A DNA stretch of 64,000 nucleotides. Origin: Sphingobacteriia bacterium 28-36-52. GTDB taxonomy: Bacteria; Bacteroidota; Bacteroidia; Chitinophagales; Chitinophagaceae. The notes under the pieces were generated by a model that worked only from the letters and a program-made list of their open reading frames with translations, ran no database searches and was not told the DNA's origin. Shown here in pieces: positions 53,237-62,041 of the stretch; positions within the stretch are counted from its first letter, which is position 1; each line of letters opens with the position of its first letter. Location of the stretch: positions 62,001-126,000 of the forward strand of contig NCGN01000008.1 in assembly GCA_002281575.1 (NCBI GenBank), read 5' to 3'. The position numbers were made by a program, and so were the translations under genes.

Positions 53237-54037
53237 TTAAATGCGTGTAAGCTTTTCAACTGCTGCGTGGCCTTCGCTGCCTAGGTTGAGCGAAAAATTG
53301 TTTACGTAGAGATTGATATGCTGCCGCATTACGTCTTCGCTCATTTCTTGTGCATGCTCAATTACATAGGGTGCAACGGTAGGATAGTTGGCAAATGCGT
53401 ATTTGATGCTTTCATTTATTAATGCATCCACTTGTTGTATGATAGTGGGGTCAATGGTTTTCTTGGCAATGATACCCCCTAGTGGAATGGGCAACTGTTG
53501 GGTTTCTTCCCAATAAGCGCCAAGGTCTATGATCTTTTCTAATCCCCTTGATTCATAAGTGAATCGATTCTCATGTATAATTACCCCTGCATCTACTTCA
53601 CCATTCAACACCGCGTTTTCTATTTCATGAAATACTTTGAATACTTTTTTAGTTGCGTTGGGATATGCCAAACTAAATAATAAATGTGCAGTGGTATTTT
53701 CTCCTGGTATGGCAATGGTCATTTGATTAATGGCTTCTTGCGTGTAGTTCTCTGGGGAATTAATTGTACCGGGTTTGGTTATTAATAATGGTCCAACTCC
53801 CTTGCCTAATGCGCCTCCGCTGTTGAGTAAACGGTATTGATGGTGCACTTTATTCCATACCCCATAGCTGATTTTTGAGAAATCCATCTTGCCTTGTATT
53901 GCCCATTCATTAAGGGTTTGCACGTCTTCTAAAAATACTTCAAAGCTTATTCCTTGGGTATCTATTTTCTGATTTACTAAAGCATCAAAAATAAAAGTAT
54001 CGTTGGGGCAGGGAGAAAATGCCAGACTAAATTTCAT
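53237..54037 (-). CDS. mqnD: 1,4-dihydroxy-6-naphthoate synthase (menaquinone, futalosine pathway)
   Basis: 266 aa. Converts cyclic dehypoxanthinyl futalosine to 1,4-dihydroxy-6-naphthoate. Family signatures: FSPCPNDTFIFDAL at the N-terminus, the substrate-binding fold with KISYGVWNKVHHQYRLLNSGGALGKGVGPLL, PGENTTAHLLFSLAYP and PIPLGGIIAKK. It lies 36 bp downstream of the mqnB-like gene on the same strand; together they mark the futalosine route, not the classical Men pathway. Confidence 0.94.
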   Translation of the reverse strand: MKFSLAFSPCPNDTFIFDALVNQKIDTQGISFEVFLEDVQTLNEWAIQGKMDFSKISYGVWNKVHHQYRLLNSGGALGKGVGPLLITKPGTINSPENYTQEAINQMTIAIPGENTTAHLLFSLAYPNATKKVFKVFHEIENAVLNGEVDAGVIIHENRFTYESRGLEKIIDLGAYWEETQQLPIPLGGIIAKKTIDPTIIQQVDALINESIKYAFANYPTVAPYVIEHAQEMSEDVMRQHINLYVNNFSLNLGSEGHAAVEKLTRI

Positions 54038-54073
54038 AATTACGAATTGTTTGAGCAGCCATTCTTTGCAGAT

Positions 54074-54742
54074 TTATTTCACGTTGTACAGCTTATCAAC
54101 ATATTGAAGCAACACTTTGTTGAGGCCTTCTATGCTCTCTTTCATTAACCATTTGCTTTTATCTCTTTCGCCTACATAATTAGAAATAGACCTTATTTGT
54201 ATAAAGGGAATACCGGTTTCTCTTCCTACATAATGGAGTGATGCGCCTTCCATACTTTCTACTGCAGCCCCGTATTTCTTTTTTAATGCTGCAATTCGAG
54301 TGGGTTGGGTGGTTACTTGATTCACCGTTAATCCATCTACTACGGGTAAGTTCAATAGGTTGTATTGTTTGATCCATGGATTGGGCAGTTTTCTTTTTTC
54401 GAAGGGATGATAGCTGCTCTTTTCTAGCTTCATATCGAATAGGTCTTTCCAAACTCCTTTTTCTTCTACTCCTGTATCGCCCAAGATTTCATTGTTCACT
54501 ACCACTATTTGCCCGGGTGCATATTTTTTGCTGAAACTGCCTGCTATTCCTGCCTGAATAATTAAATCGGGTCGTTCTTCTATGGCCAATCGGGTAATGG
54601 CTACTGCGGAGGCCAATAATCCCACCCCTGACTGATAGAATTGCAGTTTCAATCGATTGCTTTTGCCTATATACAATTCATTCACGTTCACAAATGTGGG
54701 CATCCATTCTGCTGTTGTGGCCGATGTTATGACGATCCTCAT
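54074..54742 (-). CDS. mqnB: Futalosine hydrolase
   Basis: 222 aa from the ATG at 54742 (MRIVITSATTAEW); the longer frame overlaps the divergent PTPS gene and is unlikely. A nucleoside phosphorylase/hydrolase fold that removes hypoxanthine from futalosine. Motifs: SGVGLLASAVAITR, IQAGIAGSF, VVVNNEILGDTGV and AVESMEGASLHYV with RSISNYVGERDKSKW. Immediately upstream of mqnD, 36 bp apart, same strand. Confidence 0.92.
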   Translation of the reverse strand: MRIVITSATTAEWMPTFVNVNELYIGKSNRLKLQFYQSGVGLLASAVAITRLAIEERPDLIIQAGIAGSFSKKYAPGQIVVVNNEILGDTGVEEKGVWKDLFDMKLEKSSYHPFEKRKLPNPWIKQYNLLNLPVVDGLTVNQVTTQPTRIAALKKKYGAAVESMEGASLHYVGRETGIPFIQIRSISNYVGERDKSKWLMKESIEGLNKVLLQYVDKLYNVK

Positions 54743-54784
54743 GCTGTAAAGTTGACGAAAAACACGCAACTTTCTCCATTTTTG

Positions 54785-54792
54785 TACCTTTG
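54785..54792 (+). promoter_or_regulatory. TAnnTTTG box for the first PTPS gene
   Basis: TACCTTTG, a perfect -7 match 17 bp before the ATG at 54810, in the divergent mqnB-PTPS spacer. No clear -33 element is seen at the usual distance. Confidence 0.45.
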
Positions 54793-54809
54793 CAAAAATT
54801 TTTAACGGT

Positions 54810-55226
54810 ATGGTGTACCTGACCAGACAAGAACATTTTAATGCGGCACATAAATTATTCAATCCTGCTTGGTCTAAAGAACGCAATGAGCAGGTTTTTG
54901 GAGTTTGTGCCAATGAAAACTGGCATGGTCACAATTATGACCTTTTTGTTACTATTAAAGGTATTCCTGACCCTGATACGGGCTTCTTGTTCGACGTAAA
55001 AGCATTGAGTAAACTCATTAAGACCCACGTAATTGATCTTTTGGACCATAAGAACCTTAATTTGGATGTGCCTTTTATGGCGGGTAAAATGTGTAGCACC
55101 GAAAACCTGGCATTGGCAATTTGGAACCAATTGGCCCCTCATTTACCCCATCCGGTAAAGCTCCATTGTGTCAAATTGTACGAGACCCCCCGAATTTATG
55201 TGGAATATTTTGGGGAACAAGTTTAA
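54810..55226 (+). CDS. 6-pyruvoyltetrahydropterin synthase-like protein, copy 1
   Basis: 138 aa. T-fold pterin enzyme. Zinc His residues in HFNAAH and WHGHNYDL; catalytic Cys in VCANENWHGH (five residues before HGH as in animal PTPS, not three as in E. coli QueD); Asp-His in LLDHKNLNLDVPF and Glu in VKLYETPRIYVEY. These features favour a PTPS-type reaction on dihydroneopterin triphosphate, though a queuosine role (QueD) cannot be excluded. A paralogue lies 181 bp downstream. Confidence 0.88.
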   Translation: MVYLTRQEHFNAAHKLFNPAWSKERNEQVFGVCANENWHGHNYDLFVTIKGIPDPDTGFLFDVKALSKLIKTHVIDLLDHKNLNLDVPFMAGKMCSTENLALAIWNQLAPHLPHPVKLHCVKLYETPRIYVEYFGEQV

Positions 55227-55407
55227 ACAATTTGCTTTTAGTTGCGTTATATACTCATAAATCTGCCTAAATACATCTTTTTTGGTTTCTGGTACGTATT
55301 TGGATAGGTTTACAGAACAATTGGTTTAGACACTTGATCAGCACACTTCTGAAACAGTACTAAACAAACAAACGTTCACCTGGCTTTTGACTTAAGATTA
55401 ACGAACA

Positions 55408-55830
55408 ATGAATAACAAAAGAATCACTGTTTTCCGTAAGGAACATTTTAATGCTGCTCATCGACTGAATAATCCAGCTTGGTCTGCTGAGCGCAATAAA
55501 GCGGTTTTTGGGTTATGCAATAACGAGAACTTTCATGGCCACAACTATGAATTAATTGTTCAGGTGTCTGGTGAAATAGACCCAGAAACTGGGTACTTAA
55601 TAGACTTGAAAATATTGAGCGACTTAATTAAAGAACAAGTATTAAACCGATTTGATCATAAAAATTTGAATCTAGATACGCAGGAGTTCAAGGACTTAAA
55701 TCCTACCGCGGAAAATATTGCGGTTGTTATTTACGACTTAATAAAAGCTAAGCTAGACGAGCGTTACACATTAAAAATTAGATTGTATGAAACAGAACGA
55801 AACTTTGTCGAATATCCGACTGAATGGTGA
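55408..55830 (+). CDS. 6-pyruvoyltetrahydropterin synthase-like protein, copy 2
   Basis: 140 aa, clearly paralogous to the gene at 54810 (HFNAAHRLNNPAWSAERNK and FDHKNLNLD in common). Catalytic Cys in LCNNENFHGHNYEL, Asp-His in RFDHKNLNL, Glu in LYETERNFVEYP. The 181-bp spacer before it is AT-rich and probably holds its own promoter, which I could not pin down. Its end overlaps the folE start by 44 bp, so it is coupled to GTP cyclohydrolase, the enzyme that would make its substrate. Confidence 0.9.
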   Translation: MNNKRITVFRKEHFNAAHRLNNPAWSAERNKAVFGLCNNENFHGHNYELIVQVSGEIDPETGYLIDLKILSDLIKEQVLNRFDHKNLNLDTQEFKDLNPTAENIAVVIYDLIKAKLDERYTLKIRLYETERNFVEYPTEW

Positions 55831-56509
55831 TAAAATTATTTTCACTGATGATGAGTTAATGGAGGAAATGGGAGACAACCATATCAGTACTTCTGTGGAT
55901 ACTCCTATGGTTGCTGGTGCTTTTGATAAATCGGATGAGGAGAAAATTGCGATTATTCAAGATCATTTTAAAGCCATCATGGAAACCCTTGGTTTAGATT
56001 TAACAGATGATAGCTTAAAAGGTACGCCTAAGCGTGTGGCTAAAATGTACGTGAAAGAAATTTTCAGCGGCCTCAATCCTGCCAACAAACCTGCTGTTGC
56101 TTTATTCGACAATAAATACAAGTACAACGAAATGTTGGTGGAAAAGAATATTTCTTTTTACAGCAACTGCGAACACCATTTTGTGCCAATCATTGGTAAA
56201 GCACACTTAGCTTATATAAGCAACGGTAGAGTAATTGGTTTGAGTAAGCTAAATAGATTGGTAGAGTATTATGCAAAGCGTCCTCAAGTACAAGAGCGCT
56301 TAACCATGCAAATTGCCAAGGAATTACAAAAAGAATTGGGTACTGAAGATGTGGCAATTGTAATTGATGCAAAACACCTTTGTGTTGCTAGCAGAGGAGT
56401 GGAAGACGATACTTCTTCTACCATCACTTCTTTTTACGGCGGTAAGTTTAAAGACGAAAAACGCAAGGAAGAATTTCTTCGTTACCTAGAATTAAAGACC
56501 GAGTTTTAA
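55787..56509 (+). CDS. folE: GTP cyclohydrolase I
   Basis: 240 aa. Makes dihydroneopterin triphosphate from GTP, the entry to folate, queuosine and biopterin. Zinc and catalytic motifs: SNCEHHFVPI near 126 and AKHLCVASRG near 198; also GLSKLNRLVEYYAKRPQVQERL and SGLNP. The N-terminal 60 residues are an extension with little conservation. The ATG at 55787 overlaps the PTPS-like gene by 44 bp; a later ATG at 55859 is possible. Confidence 0.94.
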   Translation: MKQNETLSNIRLNGDKIIFTDDELMEEMGDNHISTSVDTPMVAGAFDKSDEEKIAIIQDHFKAIMETLGLDLTDDSLKGTPKRVAKMYVKEIFSGLNPANKPAVALFDNKYKYNEMLVEKNISFYSNCEHHFVPIIGKAHLAYISNGRVIGLSKLNRLVEYYAKRPQVQERLTMQIAKELQKELGTEDVAIVIDAKHLCVASRGVEDDTSSTITSFYGGKFKDEKRKEEFLRYLELKTEF

Positions 56510-56542
56510 AAAATCATTTACTTTGCCATAAATTTTTAATTC

Positions 56543-57439
56543 ATGGCAAAGCATGCTTTTGTATTCCCTGGTCAGGGCGCTCAGTTTTCTGGAATGGGAA
56601 AAAATTTATATGAAGCTCATTCCTCTGTAAAAGAACTGTTTGAACAAGCCAACGATATTTTAGGCTTTCGTATTAGTGATACCATGTTTGCTGGAACCGA
56701 CGAAGAATTAAAGCAAACCAATATTACCCAACCTGCTATTTTTATACATTCTGTTGCTGTTTTCAAAACCATTGAAAACGCAAAACCTGATATGGTTGCT
56801 GGTCATTCTTTGGGTGAGTTTTCTGCCCTTGTTGCCAATGGTGTGTTGGCTTTTGATAAAGCACTAGAGTTAGTTAGCATTCGTGCTAAAGCCATGCAAA
56901 AAGCCTGTGAATTGAATCCTTCTACAATGGCTGCAGTATTAAACTTAGCAGATGAAAAAGTAGAAGAAATTTGTGCGGCTATTCAAGGTGAAACGGGTGA
57001 AGTAGTGGTGGCGGCTAATTATAATTGTCCTGGGCAGTTGGTGATTAGTGGCTCTATCAAAGCCATTGATTTAGCTTGTATTAGAATGAAAGAAGCGGGT
57101 GCAAAGCGTGCATTGGTGCTTCCTGTTGGTGGTGCTTTTCATTCTCCTTTAATGGCACCTGCTAAAGAAGAATTGGCTGCTGCTATTGAAGCTGCTGTAT
57201 TTAATACTCCTACTTGTCCTGTTTACCAAAACACTGTTGCGAAAGCGGTTTCTGATGCTTCAGAAATAAAACAAAATTTAATTAATCAATTAACGGGTGC
57301 AGTTAAATGGACCCAGTGTGTGCAAGCAATGGTAGCCGATGGAGCTACGGAGTTTACTGAATGTGGTCCTGGTAAAGTATTGCAGGGATTGGTAGGTAAA
57401 ATTGCTGGTGCAACCATTACCACTAATGGCTTTAGTTAA
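56543..57439 (+). CDS. fabD: Malonyl-CoA:ACP transacylase
   Basis: 298 aa. Loads malonyl groups on acyl carrier protein. Motifs: FVFPGQGAQFSGMG at the N-terminus, catalytic Ser in AGHSLGEFSAL near 91, QKACELNPSTMAAVL, and His in GGAFHSPLM near 197. Followed after 9 bp by the convergent GH5 gene. A TTACTTTG sequence about 20 bp upstream resembles a -7 element with one mismatch. Confidence 0.95.
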   Translation: MAKHAFVFPGQGAQFSGMGKNLYEAHSSVKELFEQANDILGFRISDTMFAGTDEELKQTNITQPAIFIHSVAVFKTIENAKPDMVAGHSLGEFSALVANGVLAFDKALELVSIRAKAMQKACELNPSTMAAVLNLADEKVEEICAAIQGETGEVVVAANYNCPGQLVISGSIKAIDLACIRMKEAGAKRALVLPVGGAFHSPLMAPAKEELAAAIEAAVFNTPTCPVYQNTVAKAVSDASEIKQNLINQLTGAVKWTQCVQAMVADGATEFTECGPGKVLQGLVGKIAGATITTNGFS

Positions 57440-57448
57440 TTATTGCGG

Positions 57449-58621
57449 CTAATTTAATTTCAGGGCTTTTAGTATACCATTGTCCCAAACGGGTAATACC
57501 GCCCTTGTGCCTGTTGTATAAGTTGCAATGCCAAATGTATCATCGTAGTCCCATACTCCCCAACCAATTCCAAACTTGTTGAGGTAGGTAGACATATCGG
57601 TCATGTAATTGAGAATGCTTTCGGGTGGAGCTACTTTTTTGTGTACACCAAATTCATTGCAAATTACATCTACTTTTTTTTGTGTACTCCAGTTGTAAAC
57701 GGTCTGCATAATTTTATTAATAGAATCGGCAGCAAACTGTTGTTGGCCATACCACTCAATTTGAAACTTGGCTCCTGCATTAGATGCATTGGCTGCCAAT
57801 GTACTCACATTGGTAGGATTGCCTGGGTAGGGAAGAAAGCGGATAAAAGAATAGGGTGCGCCAATCCAATCTGCTCCTTGGTGCGTGTAGGTGAATGGTT
57901 CGTAAAAATGAAAATTGTAAATGATGTTTTTCTTTGCAATGGGTTGTAATTGTATTAGCTCGTACCAATTGCTGTGGTTTTCTGCAGTCACAATAATATA
58001 ATGATTGGGTGCAGCTTCTCTAATAGAATTTACTATTTGCTCTTGATAAGGTGCCCACCAATTTTTGTCGATGCCCGATACCAAACGTTCTGCGCCAATA
58101 TGCGGCTCGTTCCACACTTCAAAAAATACTTTTGATGTGTCGTATCCTTTAAAATGGTTGGCTAAGTTTTTCCAAAACTGTCTAAAAGACAATCTTGCTA
58201 ATGGGTCTATAGCCAATCTTGCTTCAAAATTATCACCTGTTGCATGCATTTCTAAAACAACCGATAAACCTGCAGCAGTAATGCCCTTAACTGCATTTTC
58301 TACATGTACTAAATTGGCTGCTTGCAATTCTTCTATCTTACTCGGATTACTAATAACAGATGGCCCAATGGGCAGTCTTACATAAGTAAAACCTGCATCT
58401 TTAATTTGTTTAAAGTGGTTGTTATTGAATCGATTAGTATATTGTCCTGCATCGGAATAATCATTAAACCAATTAGAGAGATTGATTCCTTTGGCTAATT
58501 TGTCTACTGCTGTTCCTTTGGGGCCAACAACTGGATCTGCTGATGTTCCTGTTTTAGAACAAGCCGCAAATAATACTGTTACACCAACCAGTAAACCAAT
58601 AATGCCTTTGTTCAATCTCAC
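57449..58621 (-). CDS. GH5 glycoside hydrolase lipoprotein
   Basis: 390 aa from a GTG at 58621, which gives a clean lipoprotein signal with basic RLNK, hydrophobic core and lipobox FAAC (Cys21), and leaves 10 bp after the GNAT stop. Upstream ATGs at 58675 and 58708 would overlap GNAT and bury the signal peptide. Acid/base Glu172 in EVWNEPHIG and nucleophile Glu323 in ICNEFGV; also HFYEPFTYTHQGADW and VWDYDDTFG. It is paralogous to the GH5 at 26080. Probably a cell-surface or periplasmic glucanase; substrate unknown. Confidence 0.88.
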   Translation of the reverse strand: MRLNKGIIGLLVGVTVLFAACSKTGTSADPVVGPKGTAVDKLAKGINLSNWFNDYSDAGQYTNRFNNNHFKQIKDAGFTYVRLPIGPSVISNPSKIEELQAANLVHVENAVKGITAAGLSVVLEMHATGDNFEARLAIDPLARLSFRQFWKNLANHFKGYDTSKVFFEVWNEPHIGAERLVSGIDKNWWAPYQEQIVNSIREAAPNHYIIVTAENHSNWYELIQLQPIAKKNIIYNFHFYEPFTYTHQGADWIGAPYSFIRFLPYPGNPTNVSTLAANASNAGAKFQIEWYGQQQFAADSINKIMQTVYNWSTQKKVDVICNEFGVHKKVAPPESILNYMTDMSTYLNKFGIGWGVWDYDDTFGIATYTTGTRAVLPVWDNGILKALKLN

Positions 58622-58631
58622 TTTGCTGTTT

Positions 58632-59093
58632 TTAGTTGATGCTGCAATTGATCCACTCCGGATCAAAATTGGCATTGTATTTTTTATAAAAATGTATAGC
58701 GGGCTCATTCCATTCTAACACCTGCCAAACCATCCCTTTTAGCCCTTTCTCTTTACACTCTTCTATTAAACGATCAAAAAGCAGCTTTCCGATATGTTGC
58801 CCCCTCATTTTTTCTGTAACTAATAGGTCTTCTAAGTACATTCTTTGTCCTTTCCATGTACTGTATCTTATATAATAGAGTGCAAATCCATGGATTTCGT
58901 TGCTTCCGTCTTCCTTTGTTTCTTCGGCTACAAATGCCCACCATACTGGTTTCTCTCCAAATCCACTTTCTATAAAATGGTCTAAAGTTACCGTTACTTC
59001 GTCTGGTGCTTTTTCGTAAACTGCCAACTCCTTAATTAATGTTAATATTCTTGCACAGTCTCGTGCTTCGGCTCTTCTGATTTGGATATTCAT
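58632..59093 (-). CDS. GNAT-family N-acetyltransferase (diamine acetyltransferase-like)
   Basis: 153 aa. N-terminal IQIRRAEARDCARILTLIKELAVYE, the acetyl-CoA loop with EDLLVTEKMRGQHIGKLLF (Q/RxxGxG-like) and WQVLEWNEPAIHFYKKY, which resemble spermidine/spermine acetyltransferases. The substrate is not provable from sequence. The start overlaps the stop of the trans-sulfuration gene upstream (ATGA), so the two are coupled. Confidence 0.88.
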   Translation of the reverse strand: MNIQIRRAEARDCARILTLIKELAVYEKAPDEVTVTLDHFIESGFGEKPVWWAFVAEETKEDGSNEIHGFALYYIRYSTWKGQRMYLEDLLVTEKMRGQHIGKLLFDRLIEECKEKGLKGMVWQVLEWNEPAIHFYKKYNANFDPEWINCSIN

Positions 59094-60313
59094 AGTTTGT
59101 TAAGGGCTTGTTCAAAATCGGCAATAATGTCTTCTACATTTTCTATTCCAACACTGAGTCTGATTAATCCGTCTGTAATATCAAATTGCAAACGTTCTTC
59201 TTTGGATAATCCCATATGACTCATACTGGCAGGATGCGATAAAAGGGTATCGGGTGTTCCGAATGAAATGGCTCTCACACAAATTTGTAAAGCATCAATA
59301 AATTTTTTGCCTGCTTCTAATCCACCTTTTAATTCAAAACTCATTAAAGCCCCTGCTTGCTTCATTTGCTTTCTTGCAATAGCATAGTCTGGGTGTGTGG
59401 GTAGTCCGCAAAAATTTACTTTTTCTACTGCTTCGTGGTGGGCTAAAAAATTAGCAACCTGTACAGCATTACTACAGTGTCGCTCCATCCTTAACTCTAA
59501 TGTTTTTAATCCATTGGTTAATAAAAATGAATCGAATGCGTTGCTATTGCCTCCTAATAATACATGCCATTTCCAAATGGGCCCGTTCATTAACGCTAGG
59601 TCTTTTCCTAATAATATTCCACCTACCGCCGTTCCATGTCCATTTAAAAATTTGGTAGTGCTGTGCATTACAAAATCTGCTCCCCATTTAAAGGGTTGCT
59701 GCAAATAAGGTGTTGCCGCAGTATTGTCTACAGAAACTAAAATATTTTTTGTTTTTGCAATAGTGCAAACTCTTTCAATATCTATACAACGCAGGGTAGG
59801 ATTGGAGGGTGTTTCAATATGAATCAGTTTAATAGAAGGATATTGAACAAGGGCCGCTTCAATTTCTGCTTCATTATTTAGGTTGATCATAACTGTCTCA
59901 ACACCTGTATCGGCTAATACTTTGTGCAAGAGTTCGTGTGTGCCACCATACAATGCATGATGTGTTAACACGGCATCTCCTTTGCTTAAAGTACCTAGAA
60001 ACAACGTGCTCAATGCTGCTTGACCGCTTGAATGCAATAGGGCTTTCACTTCTAGTGGATCCCCTGCCTCGTTCTTTAGTCCAAATGTTTCTAGCGCTGC
60101 AATAATTTCTTCAGCAACGGTAAAACTTGGGTTGCCCCATCTGCTGTATATTTTGGTTTTGTCTTTTCCTGCAAAACGCTCACTGCCTTCTGTTGCTGTA
60201 TCAAATGTAAAAGTTGAACTAGCATAAACAGGTGTTAAGTGTGCATGGTCTGCATTGGCATGGCCAGATGCATGTATTGCAGTAGTTCCAATTCCTTTAA
60301 ACTTTTTATTCAT
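59090..60313 (-). CDS. Trans-sulfuration PLP enzyme (cystathionine gamma-synthase/lyase or methionine gamma-lyase type)
   Basis: 407 aa Cys/Met metabolism PLP enzyme. N-terminal GIGTTAIHASGHANADH, HLTPVYASSTF, YSRWGNPSF, the PLP Lys in MHSTTKFLNGHG near 220, and C-terminal SFGTPDTLLSHPASMSH and IRLSVGIENVEDII. Which of the family's reactions it performs is not clear from motifs. Overlaps the GNAT gene by 4 bp. Confidence 0.92.
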   Translation of the reverse strand: MNKKFKGIGTTAIHASGHANADHAHLTPVYASSTFTFDTATEGSERFAGKDKTKIYSRWGNPSFTVAEEIIAALETFGLKNEAGDPLEVKALLHSSGQAALSTLFLGTLSKGDAVLTHHALYGGTHELLHKVLADTGVETVMINLNNEAEIEAALVQYPSIKLIHIETPSNPTLRCIDIERVCTIAKTKNILVSVDNTAATPYLQQPFKWGADFVMHSTTKFLNGHGTAVGGILLGKDLALMNGPIWKWHVLLGGNSNAFDSFLLTNGLKTLELRMERHCSNAVQVANFLAHHEAVEKVNFCGLPTHPDYAIARKQMKQAGALMSFELKGGLEAGKKFIDALQICVRAISFGTPDTLLSHPASMSHMGLSKEERLQFDITDGLIRLSVGIENVEDIIADFEQALNKL

Positions 60314-60347
60314 ACCCTTCGGTTCTTTTAGAAATTCTTATTGGCTA

Positions 60348-61346
60348 TTATTCACTGTCGTAAGCCCACTTAACCCATGTTGCACCCCAGGTAAATCCAC
60401 CCCCGAATGCTGCCAAAACAATATTGTCTCCTTTCTTTAATTGTTTTTCCCAATCCCATAAACAAAGTGGCAATGTTGCAGCAGTAGTGTTGCCATACTT
60501 CTGAATATTAATCATCACTTTCTCTTTGGGTAAACCCATTCTATTGGCAGTAGCATCAATAATTCTTAAATTGGCTTGGTGTGGTACCAACCATGCAATA
60601 TCGTCTGCTGTTAAATTGTTTCGCTCTAATAATTCTGCACTTACATCGGCCATGCCTTTTACTGCAAATTTGAAAACAGCTTGTCCCTCTTGGTATGCAA
60701 AGTGTTCCTTAGCCATTACTGTTTCTACCGTTGCTGGTTTTAAAGACCCACCCGCTTTCATATGTAAATATTGTCTGCCACTTCCATCACTGCGCAAGAT
60801 GCTGTCTTTAATGCCCACTTCTTCTTCGGTTGGTTGTAATAATATTGCTCCTGCTCCGTCTCCAAAAATGATGCAAGTTGCTCTATCGGTATAGTCTATG
60901 ATGGCACTCATTTTATCTACCCCAACTATAATTACATTTTTATAGCGGCCACTCTCAATAAACATGGCTCCTGTTGTAACGGCATATAAGAACCCACTGC
61001 ATGCTGCACTCAAATCAAATCCCCATGCATTGGTTGCCCCTAATTTATCGGCAATGATATTGGCGGTTGCAGGAAATACCATATCGGGTGTAACAGTTGC
61101 ACATATAATGCAATCAATATCTGTTGGGGCAAGATTTTTCTTGCGAAGTATTTCTTGAATGGCAGGTACAGCCATATCGCTGCTTGCTTTGCCGGGCTCT
61201 TTTAAAATTCTTCTCTCTTCTATTCCTGTTCTGGTTCTAATCCACTCGTCGTTGGTATCTACCATTTTTTCTAAATCGAAATTGGTCAACTTTGTTTCGG
61301 GAACATATCCTCCTACTGCGGTAATTGCTGCGCTTCTTTTATTCAT
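60348..61346 (-). CDS. fabH: Beta-ketoacyl-ACP synthase III
   Basis: 332 aa. Starts fatty-acid synthesis by condensing an acyl-CoA with malonyl-ACP. Active-site Cys in [11 protein letters not shown] near 117, His in [18 protein letters not shown] near 258 and Asn in [12 protein letters not shown] near 288. Also [13 protein letters not shown] near 36. Separated from the trans-sulfuration gene by 34 bp and divergent from ruvA. Confidence 0.95.
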   Translation of the reverse strand: MNKRSAAITAVGGYVPETKLTNFDLEKMVDTNDEWIRTRTGIEERRILKEPGKASSDMAVPAIQEILRKKNLAPTDIDCIICATVTPDMVFPATANIIADKLGATNAWGFDLSAACSGFLYAVTTGAMFIESGRYKNVIIVGVDKMSAIIDYTDRATCIIFGDGAGAILLQPTEEEVGIKDSILRSDGSGRQYLHMKAGGSLKPATVETVMAKEHFAYQEGQAVFKFAVKGMADVSAELLERNNLTADDIAWLVPHQANLRIIDATANRMGLPKEKVMINIQKYGNTTAATLPLCLWDWEKQLKKGDNIVLAAFGGGFTWGATWVKWAYDSE

Positions 61347-61417
61347 TTATTATCAGGGTTATATAAAAGGTTGAAGGTACGGCTAATTGCTTTCTTTTTG
61401 CTATTTTCGTCTCAATT

Positions 61418-62002
61418 ATGATAGCTTTTGTTCGTGGTCAATTTGCAGTTAAAACACCTGCCCGTGTGGTGGTAGATGTGAATGGAGTGGGGTATGATCT
61501 TCAAATAAGCCTAAATACCTTTTCTGCCATTAGCAATAAAGAAAGCGGGCAATTGTTCACTTATTTGCATATTACTGAGAACGCACATACCCTTTTTGGT
61601 TTTGCAGAATTGTTGGAGAAAGACCTTTTTTTACAATTGATTAGTGTGTCTGGAGTAGGTGCTTCTACGGCGCGTATGATGTTGTCTGGTATGAAGCCCG
61701 ATGAAATAACCCGTGCTATTGTTCAGGGAAACACCAAACAGCTAGAAGGAATCAAGGGAATTGGTAAAAAATCGGCTGAAAGATTGATTGTAGAACTAAG
61801 GGATAAGCTGGCTAAACAGCACAATGAAAATATTTTACCCGGATTTGTTACCCCGCAAATAGATTCGGATGCAATAAATGCCTTAATTTCATTGGGCATT
61901 GGCAGAGTAATGGCCGAACAAGCCGTTAAGAAAACCATGCAAACATCCCCCGAAAACAGTTCATTAGAAGAAATTATTAAACTAGCACTCAAAAACCTAT
62001 AG
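61418..62002 (+). CDS. ruvA: Holliday junction DNA helicase subunit RuvA
   Basis: 194 aa. Binds Holliday junctions and recruits RuvB. N-terminal OB-fold with MIAFVRGQFAVKTPARVVVDVNGVGYDL, THFGFAELLEKDLF-type LFGFAEL, first helix-hairpin-helix LISVSGVGASTARMML and second QLEGIKGIGKKSAERLIVELRDK, then the C-terminal domain III. Normal length. Followed 36 bp later by sprA, a neighbourhood known from other Bacteroidota. Confidence 0.96.
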   Translation: MIAFVRGQFAVKTPARVVVDVNGVGYDLQISLNTFSAISNKESGQLFTYLHITENAHTLFGFAELLEKDLFLQLISVSGVGASTARMMLSGMKPDEITRAIVQGNTKQLEGIKGIGKKSAERLIVELRDKLAKQHNENILPGFVTPQIDSDAINALISLGIGRVMAEQAVKKTMQTSPENSSLEEIIKLALKNL

Positions 62003-62041
62003 CCATCGAATTGAGCTTTACTTAACCAAGCGGGACTGTTG

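Noticed and set aside
58621..58708. Upstream ATG starts for the GH5 lipoprotein
   Set aside because: They would overlap the GNAT gene by 44-77 bp and put 18-29 residues before an otherwise normal lipoprotein signal, so I chose the GTG at 58621.
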